Source: Parvularia atlantis (lineage: Eukaryota > Opisthokonta > Rotosphaerida). From it: a stretch of 12,928 nt of DNA. The stretch spans positions 1-12,928 of the forward strand of contig CALSCO010002117.1 in assembly GCA_943704415.1 (NCBI GenBank). The letters run 5' to 3'. Below the pieces are notes generated by a model. That model ran no database searches, was not told the origin of the DNA, and worked only from the letters and a program-made list of their open reading frames with translations. Below are positions 7,109-12,928 of the stretch, piece after piece; the stretch's first letter is position 1; the number at the start of each line of letters is the position of its first letter. A program made the translations under genes and the position numbers.

Positions 7109-10100
7109 TCAGGGGTACGACCAGCTGCGGACGCGCGTGAGCGAGCAGCGACACCTGGCGCCGCGACGCGCGCACCTGATGTTGATGTAGATGCGCACGA
7201 GCACGGTGAAGTAGACCGCGAGAACGCCGTACAGCAGCACGTGATACAGGAGCACCTCGACTGCGGCGCGCCTCGTGAGCCTGCGCACGGCGCCGCGCGG
7301 CCACGCACGCCATCGCCGCGTCCTCGGCTTGTCCGCAAAGTACGCCTCGACCGCGTCCGTCTGCCGCCCGTACCACGCGCGCGCCTCTGCGCCGTCAAAA
7401 CGCATCAGCGGCTGTGACGCGAGCGCGTCGGGTCGGCGCCACGTACGCCCGACCGCCGTCGCCACGCGCGCGCCCTGCGCCGTCAGGAACGCGCTCGTCG
7501 CTCGAGCCGCCGCGCTGTGCATCACGCGGCGCCGCGCGGCCGTCCACCCGGGCCAGCCGCCCGTCTGGTGCTCGTGCTGCTGCCGCTGCTGATCAACGCC
7601 CGAGGGCGGCGACACACGCGAGGCCGGGTCCGAGTCTGGATTCAGCAGCACTAGCCACCCCGACGCCTGCGTGGTGGTCGGCGCCACCGCTACTGTGGCG
7701 CTGTCCCGCGGCCACGGCTGCAGCTCGACTGACTCGGGGCCGTCCATCCCTGATCCCTATTGTAGCTGTACAAGACGCTCCATGTGCCGCGTGAGCCGCT
7801 GCGACGGCCGAGGGGCGTCCGGTGCGGGTGCTTGTGCTGGTACGGGTGCTTGTGCTTGTGCTTGTGCTTGTGCGGGTGTTGGTGCTGGTGCGGATGCGGC
7901 CGATGCGGCAACCCCCTGCCCCGATGCGGCGGGCAGGGCGTCGCCGCCGAGCGCGCGCAGGTGCCGCCGCCAGCGCGCGCCGCGCTCGACGGACGCGAAA
8001 GATTCGAGGACGTGGTCGACGTCGTCATCGAGGCCGTCGTGGCCGTCGTGGTCGCCGTTCACGATGCCGTTCTTGCGCTCATCCGGCTTGCTAGGGGTCG
8101 TGTGACGCACGGGCGTGCTCGCGCGTCGCTGAGCGTCGGGCGCGAACGGTCCGCGGAAGACGCACGTCGCCCGATCGGCCGGCGTGCGCGCCGAAAACTG
8201 CTGCAGGTGCTCGGCGGCGTCGACGCTGCCCGTGCGCTGTGCGGCAGCCGAGCGCGTCAGCCGCCCGGTGATACGTGCGGACGGCAGCAGACCTTGAGCA
8301 TAGCCGCGAGCCGCAGCGCGACCCACGCCGCCGCGGCCGACGACGGCGACCCTTCGCCCAGCAGCTGCCGCTTGACGTCCTCGAACGCGCTCCTGGACAG
8401 CAGGGATGCGGCGTTTGGCGCGCGACCGCTCACGCACTGGCACGGCGCGTGTCAGATCGGCAGGCGCACAATGACGGGGGGGCGATGCGCACTTCGGGCC
8501 CGTGCAGGTGCAGCAGCGTCACCCACCAGCCGCGGTGCTCGGCCGACACGCCTGCACCGTGCAGCGACCGGGCCACAACCTCGAGCCGGCGCGCGGGCGC
8601 CCGGCTGTGCTGCGCGGCTGCGCGGCGGTTGGCGATCAGGCGCGACCAGACGACGCGTTCTTGCGCGCCCGCACCCAGGTGCTGGTGCAGCAGCGCAAGG
8701 AGCACAAAGCGGCCTGCCGCGTCCCGCAGCTCGTCGTTCTGCACCGCCGGCTCAGCGTCGGCACACGTATCCGCTGATGCGCACCCGCGCCGGCACGCGC
8801 GGCAGGACGCAGTCGACGAGCGCTGACAGGAAGCCCGGGTCGAGTGCGCGGAACCGCACCACGTTCAGCACCCTGGCGCGGCGTCAGCGACGCGAAACGT
8901 GCACGTCTGGTGTCGTGCGCGTACGTTGCCAGGTCCGTGACGTGACTCGCCACGAGCTGGAGCACCGCATCGGCGTCGTCCAGCGCCGCGGTCGCGAGCT
9001 GCCACGCAGCGTGCAAGGCCGGCACGGCAGCCGGGTCTGCGTGCATGCCACGAACGGTGAGCTGCTGCGCGGGCTGCTGTTGCGCCGCTGCACCTGTCAG
9101 TGGGCGCGCACGGTCAAAGTTGTGCATGGCCCAGACGAGCTCGTCCACGTCCACGTCCTTTGCCGCCGGTGCCGCGGCCGGCACGCTCATCGGCCCCTCG
9201 AGCAGGCGATCAAGCGGGAAAGCGTGCGCAAGGGCGAGGAGCACGGGCGCGAGCATGAGCGGCCGGTAAAGGTCGCCATCGAGCGGCGGCACTGCGTTGC
9301 GCCGAGCATGAGCCTGTGGCTCCCCGTTTGCAAGCGGCAACGCACGGTCCAGCGCCATGCGGCACGCGAGGAGCGCGCCGTCGTACTGCCGCGGCGTTTG
9401 CGCGAGCTGCCAGAAGGCGTACGGCACAAACATGCGCGCGTAGTGCTCCTGTCGCGCACAGCGGTGAGGAGCCAGAGAGGACGAGTCACGTGTGCACCAA
9501 GAGCACGGCGTCGAGGTGCGCGTGCCGGCTGCAGTCGACCAGCTGCTGGACGCGGTCGACCGCGGTGCTGTACATCTGCACGGCCTGGCCCGGCTCGCCG
9601 GTGCGCTGCTGGAGCAGCGCCGCCCGGAGCGCGGCATCGCACGCGGCCGCCATCACGCGCGGCGTCAGGACATCGTCGGCGTCGCACCGCTGCAGCACGT
9701 CCTGCGACGCTGTCGGTCAGCGGCCCGCGAGCATGCGCAGACTCGCGACGCCACCTGCATCGCCGCCGCCACGGCCTGGTTCCACGTCTCGCTCGCTGCA
9801 AACATCGCTGCCGCGTCCTTGACGTACTCCAGCGCGCTGCCGAGGCGCGCGTGGGTGCGGGGACGCGTTTGAGCGAGCGATCGCACCCGCCAATGTCGCC
9901 GCCGTCGACCAGCAGGCGCGCGTGGGCCGCGTGGATCACCGGGAACGCGCACGAGCGGTCGTCGGCCACGGCGCGCGCGACGACCTCGGCCACGTCGCCG
10001 CCGAGCACTGCGCGCGGCGCACACGGTCAGCGCTCGCTGACCCATTGCCAGCTCGCGCGACGCACCGGTTCCGATGACGAAGACGGCCTGCTCGCGCAGC

Positions 10101-10485
10101 GGGAAGGCGAGGAGGCGCGCGAGCGTGCGCAGGTGGTCCATCCCGTCGGCCCTGCGCGCGCGCGCGTCGGCGCCGCAAACTCACACACGCGCAGGCGTGC
10201 ACCGCTTCACAGTCTCGGTCAGCCGGCGAAGCACGTCGGCCAGCGCGCCGGTCGACGCGCCCTCGGGCGCTCGCTCCATGCGGTCACGGCTGTGCATGAG
10301 CAGCTCGGCGAGGCGCATGCGCCACTCGAACGCGTGCGGCTCGGCCGCGACGGCACTGCGCTCGCGGCGTGAGTGCTGTTGCCCGCCTTCGCCACACAGG
10401 CGGCCGCGACGCACAGCGCCATCTGCGTCACCGCGCCCGCGAGCCGCCCGGCCGCCGCGAGGTCGTTGGCGAGTCTCGCCGCCAT
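7109..10485 (-). CDS. Unrecognised helical-repeat protein with C-terminal membrane segment, 13-14 exons
   Basis: Minus-strand exons: 10485-10415, 10355-10203, 10151-10066, 10007-9887, 9836-9755, 9701-9498, 9448-9346, 9291-9112, 9036-8925, 8872-8785, 8738-8493, 8436-8293, then 8236 onward. Phase is kept at every junction. If exon 13 runs to the TAG at 7759-7757 the protein is 689 aa. That stop is only 9 bases before an ATG at 7747 opening a 212-codon frame, so I prefer a last intron 7776-7729 (donor GTCTTG, phase 1) joining 7728-7109, for 889 aa. The N-terminal two-thirds is Ala/Leu-rich with repeated helix pairs of TPR/ARM-like appearance. Next are an Asp/His-rich patch (GDHDGHDGLDDDVDH) and an AQ/AP dipeptide repeat. 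Near the C-terminus is a hydrophobic span (VLLYHVLLYGVLAVYFTVLV). I do not recognise the family. The start at 10485 is chosen because upstream sequence belongs to the divergent gene. Confidence 0.55.
7821..7897. repeat. Imperfect GTGCTT/GTGCGG hexanucleotide repeat within a coding exon
   Basis: A run of six-base units (plus strand TGTGCT with variants GGTGCG, GGTACG, GGTGTT) lies inside exon 13 of the minus-strand helical-repeat gene. The six-base period keeps frame and encodes a low-complexity AP/AQ/TP/VP dipeptide tract. This is a likely length-polymorphic, disordered linker. Confidence 0.8.
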
Positions 10486-10504
10486 CACTATCGCCTGGCT
10501 AGGA
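10486..10504. promoter_or_regulatory. 19-bp spacer between divergent start codons
   Basis: Only 19 bases (CACTATCGCCTGGCTAGGA) separate the proposed ATG at 10485 (minus) from the ATG at 10505 (plus). If both starts are right, the 5' leaders are almost nil or the two transcripts overlap at their 5' ends. The minus frame stays open upstream to 10695 across the other gene's first exon, so an upstream minus-strand start overlapping that exon is the alternative. Confidence 0.35.
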
Positions 10505-12439
10505 ATGGCAGCGGCAACAGCTGTGAGCCGTGCGGCCGATGCGGACGCCGAAGTCGTGGTGGAGCTCATGCCCGAGCGCGAGCCGCCGCCGCTGGCGCCA
10601 GCGGGGAGCGCCGCGTCCGAGGGCGAGCAGGAGGCGGCCGGTGGCGCGGCCGGCGAGCCGTCGAGGTGCGTGTCTCGGCGCCGTTCTCGCCCCATCCCCG
10701 TTGAGCTAAGTCATTCGCGCCACTCGGCCGCCGCGCCCCGCCGTCGCGCCGCTCGACAGCGCCGGAGTGGACGCCGCCGCTGCAGAACAAGCGCGCAACC
10801 CGCGCGGCCGGCCGCTCGGCTCCAGCAACGCGCGCACGTTCGTCGTGGGCAACTCGGTAACGGCGCCCCGCCTGCGTCATCCGGTTGCGCGGCTGAGCCC
10901 GCGGCGCGCGCGCGCGCAGCTGCGCCGGCGACGCATGCGCCGGCTCGTTATGCGCCTGACGCGGCTGCAGAAGCAGCTGGAGGACGAGACCGGCGCCATG
11001 TCTCTTGTGCTGGTCGCGCCGGACGCCGAGACGGAGCCGACGGTGCGCGCGCTGAACCCGCGCGCTCCGCGACGGCTAACTGTTCGCTCGGTGCGCGCGC
11101 CGCGCGGCCAGATGCTCGTCAGCGCAGACATGCAGTTCGCCGCCGGGAACAAGGTCATCATTGACCAGTTCCGCGAGCACGTGCGCGTGAGCGACGCGCG
11201 GCGAAAGAGCGACCCGAAGGTGCGCCTGGGCGCCGCGGCTCGCGCCCGGGGTGCTGACGCGGCGCCGCAGCGGGCCGAGGCGCTGCGCAGGCTTGACCGC
11301 ATGACGCCCGGCGACACCATCGACCCGGGTGACGACGGCGAGGGCGATACGGACGTTGCGCTGGCCTCGGCCGACGACGAGGAGAAGAAGCTGCAGGAGC
11401 AGTTCATCAGCCCCGCGACGTTCGCCACACCCGACGGCGCCGACGGTGCGCGGGCTATCGCACCTGCTGCGACGGCGCCGCATCGCTGAGCCGTGTTCCG
11501 CCTCGCGCAGCCGCGCCGCAGCAGCCGATCCTCCAGTTCCATCACATGACGGGCCTCGGCGCGGCCGCTGCCTCGCTTGATCCCGAGCCGCTGCCCGTGA
11601 TCGAGGACGGCGACGAGAACCAGCGTGCGGGTCCTCTTGCGCCGGCGTGCGTCGTGCGACTCACTCGCCGACTGGCGCCAGCGACGAGCAACAACCGCAA
11701 GCTGCTGCGCAACCAGGTCGCACACCTCGTCCAGCGACTCAATGGCGGTGTGCGCCCCGTGCATGCACGCCGCTCGCTTAACTTACGCGTGCCGGTGCGC
11801 CACCCAGGCAAGCGGCTGCTGTTCAAGGGCGAGCCGCCCGACTTCTGGCCGTCGCACATCAAGTTCATCGCCCCCTCGGCCATCGACGCCCCGACCACGC
11901 TGCGCGAGCTGATGATGCACCTGATCGAGCAGATCAGGGTGCGGCCTAGCACGCTGCGGGCTCGGTCGGGGCTCGCGGGCTGACGGGCGCGGCGCAGATG
12001 CGGCCCAGCGCGCAGATGGTCATGCCGGACTTCCGCGGCGTGATCCGGAAGGTCCCGGTGCGCCAGTCGCTGCCGAGCGCACGGCCGCTCACGCACCGCC
12101 GCGTCCAGACGCCGCCGAAGAAGCGCGCACGGATACAGTCCGGAACCGCGCTCGGTGCGGCCGGGTTCCAGGGCACGCCGACCGTCGTCGTCACGCCGAT
12201 CGACACGGTACGTGTGTGCGTGCGTTGTTCGGCGCTTGCTCAGCGGCGACGGACAGAGCGTGGTCGGGCAGCCGCTCGAGACCGCCGTCGGGGTGGCAGA
12301 CACCGGCACCAAGCGCGGTGCCGAGGACGACTACCCGGTGCGACGCTGGCGACGCTCGTGCGCGAGCGTGGTGCTGACGGCTCTCGTCCAGGACTGGCGC
12401 CTCAACCGGTCGATGTACGCCCAGCCCGAGATGGAGTAG
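10505..12439 (+). CDS. Nuclear AT-hook protein of unknown family, 11 exons
   Basis: Exons: 10505-10665, 10760-10856, 10920-11042, 11112-11219, 11271-11445, 11511-11624, 11682-11747, 11808-11938, 11998-12207, 12257-12337, 12392-12439, giving 437 aa with phase kept throughout. An acidic Ala/Glu-rich N-terminus leads to NPRGRPLGSSN, an AT-hook-type GRP core that binds the minor groove of AT-rich DNA. Next come an Arg-rich helix (LRRRRMRRLVMRLTRLQKQL), a Lys/Glu-rich helix (DDEEKKLQEQF), a conserved-looking block (FWPSHIKFIAPSAIDAPT) and a monopartite NLS (PPKKRAR). A chromatin or transcription role is inferred from these. I do not recognise the full-length family. Exon 1 was chosen because its GTGCGT donor at 10666 and the GACAG acceptor before 10760 join in phase, while the AT-hook frame has no ATG of its own before an upstream TAA. 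Several introns are multiples of three with no stop, so retention is possible. Confidence 0.6.
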
Positions 12440-12571
12440 CGCACTACTCTCTCGCGTGCTGAGCCCCCCTCCACTACCACCTTCTGATGAATTGCTTCCT
12501 TCTGCCGCATGCCATAGCAAAACGTGGGGGCGTGTTGTCGCGCTGACGTGCCAGATTGACACGAATCAGCA
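12440..12571. other. Intergenic region between two plus-strand genes
   Basis: A 132-base spacer that is somewhat pyrimidine-rich at its left (CTACTCTCTCGCG, then CCCCCCTCCACTACCACC) and AT-richer in the middle (near 12485-12530). It should contain the 3' end of the AT-hook gene and the promoter of the next gene. No TATA box, polyadenylation hexamer or ORF stands out. Confidence 0.4.
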
Positions 12572-12786
12572 ATGTGCGATCGCTTCGAGCCGCAGGCGTG
12601 GCGCGCGCAGCTCTGCGTGAACTGCTTCGGCGCGCGGGCGGCGCACACAGAGGCGGCCATCGCGGCCGGCGCGCCCGCTGCCGCCCCACTGCCTGCCTCT
12701 CCGTCGCCGCCGGTGCGAGTGCCGCGCATGCCGTCCTTTACCGCGCCGCAACCGCTGCGTGCACCGCGGCCCGAGCCTGCGCCTGC

Positions 12787-12824
<38 letters not shown>

Positions 12825-12839
12825 ACGAGCACGAGCACG

Positions 12840-12928
<89 letters not shown>
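12572..12928 (+). CDS. N-terminus of a protein with a CxxF...CxxC...H motif and Glu-Pro/Glu-His repeat (partial)
   Basis: An ATG at 12572 opens 119 codons that run off the window with no stop or clear donor. Residues 2-25 (CDRFEPQAWRAQ, then LCVNCFGARAAH) hold Cys2, Cys15, Cys18 and His25 in a C-x2-F ... C-x2-C-F ... H pattern. This resembles a short putative zinc-binding motif I recall near the N-terminus of some cytoskeletal and scaffold proteins such as the MPRIP group. The family link is weak and rests on the pattern only. A Pro/Ala-rich disordered segment follows (about 34-70). From residue 73 come six Pro-Glu dipeptides, then His-Glu dipeptides to the window end. Codon periodicity before the repeat supports this frame. 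The opposite-strand frame (Leu-Val repeats) has no non-repeat support. The start context CAGCAATG is ordinary, and no better upstream start was seen. Confidence 0.55.
12788..12928. repeat. Hexanucleotide coding minisatellite, (CCCGAG)6 then (CACGAG)n
   Basis: Six CCCGAG units (12788-12823) switch to CACGAG units that continue to the window end, with one GAC codon inserted near 12839-12841. The period of six preserves frame and gives Pro-Glu then His-Glu dipeptides. The change differs by one base per unit (CCC to CAC), suggesting one unit mutated and then expanded. The true array length is unknown because the window ends inside it. Assembly collapse is possible. Confidence 0.9.

Noticed and set aside
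7784-10372. An 862-codon open frame on the plus strand
   Set aside because: It lies antisense to the 13-exon minus-strand gene, whose junctions all keep phase. The product is Arg/Ala-rich with no domain-like pattern. Long antisense frames without stops are expected in very GC-rich DNA.
10486-10695. Longer N-terminus for the minus-strand helical-repeat protein starting at 10695
   Set aside because: The segment overlaps antisense with the first exon of the AT-hook gene, which splices in phase and has more natural acidic coding content. The minus extension is Ser/Ala/Pro low-complexity. Not fully excluded.
10767-11489. AT-hook gene starting at a GTG at 10767
   Set aside because: GTG initiation is not expected in a eukaryotic nuclear gene. 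An upstream ATG exon (10505-10665) joins in phase through a GTGCGT...CAG intron.
12566-12925. Minus-strand frame with a long Leu-Val repeat, resembling a membrane helix
   Set aside because: It is the complement of the CACGAG/CCCGAG repeat. The non-repeat part is Arg-rich noise, while the plus frame has a plausible Cys/His motif and composition.
1-12928. Bacterial origin (high GC, long open frames)
   Set aside because: Conserved enzyme motifs are broken by GT-AG introns and rebuilt only by splicing. The families (SCT1-like acyltransferase with C-terminal helices, PUS9-like synthase, G-patch, Fanzor, AT-hook) are eukaryotic in character.

Overview
The window looks like nuclear DNA from a GC-rich, compact, intron-dense eukaryote, probably a unicellular one. 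By eye it is about two-thirds G+C or more. Coding blocks are interrupted by short GT-AG introns, about 46-140 bases long and mostly 49-75. Most donors read GTGCG and most acceptors end in GCAG or CCAG. I found no ribosome-binding-site/operon pattern, tRNA, rRNA or CRISPR array. I could not name the lineage. 

Layout, left to right. (1) 1-201, minus: first exon of an unrecognised gene. (2) 268-2444, plus: 12-exon membrane acyltransferase of the glycerol-3-phosphate acyltransferase (SCT1/GPT2-like) type. (3) 2488-4207, minus: 8-exon RluA-family RNA pseudouridine synthase (RPUSD2/PUS9/RIB2-like). (4) 4245-6352, plus: protein with a G-patch followed by three or four winged-helix repeats that I read as OST-HTH/LOTUS domains. 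(5) 6353-7108: an AT-richer stretch with an internally shortened Fanzor/TnpB-like ORF at 6557-7027 and candidate imperfect terminal inverted repeats. (6) 7109-10485, minus: 13-14 exon helical-repeat protein, unrecognised, ending in a probable membrane segment. (7) 10505-12439, plus: 11-exon nuclear-looking protein with an AT-hook and a basic NLS. (8) 12572 to the window end, plus: N-terminus of a protein with a short CxxF/CxxC/H zinc-like motif and a Glu-Pro/Glu-His hexanucleotide repeat. 

The spliced models were built by hand, keeping reading phase across each junction. Models 2 and 3 are strongest because family motifs are rebuilt exactly across introns. Three gene pairs are head-to-head with only 66, 37 and 19 bases between start codons, and one pair is tail-to-tail with 43 bases between stops, so promoters and 3' ends must overlap neighbouring transcribed sequence. 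The genes appear to be unrelated housekeeping or regulatory genes rather than one pathway. The two most unusual items are the G-patch/LOTUS architecture and the Fanzor relic.
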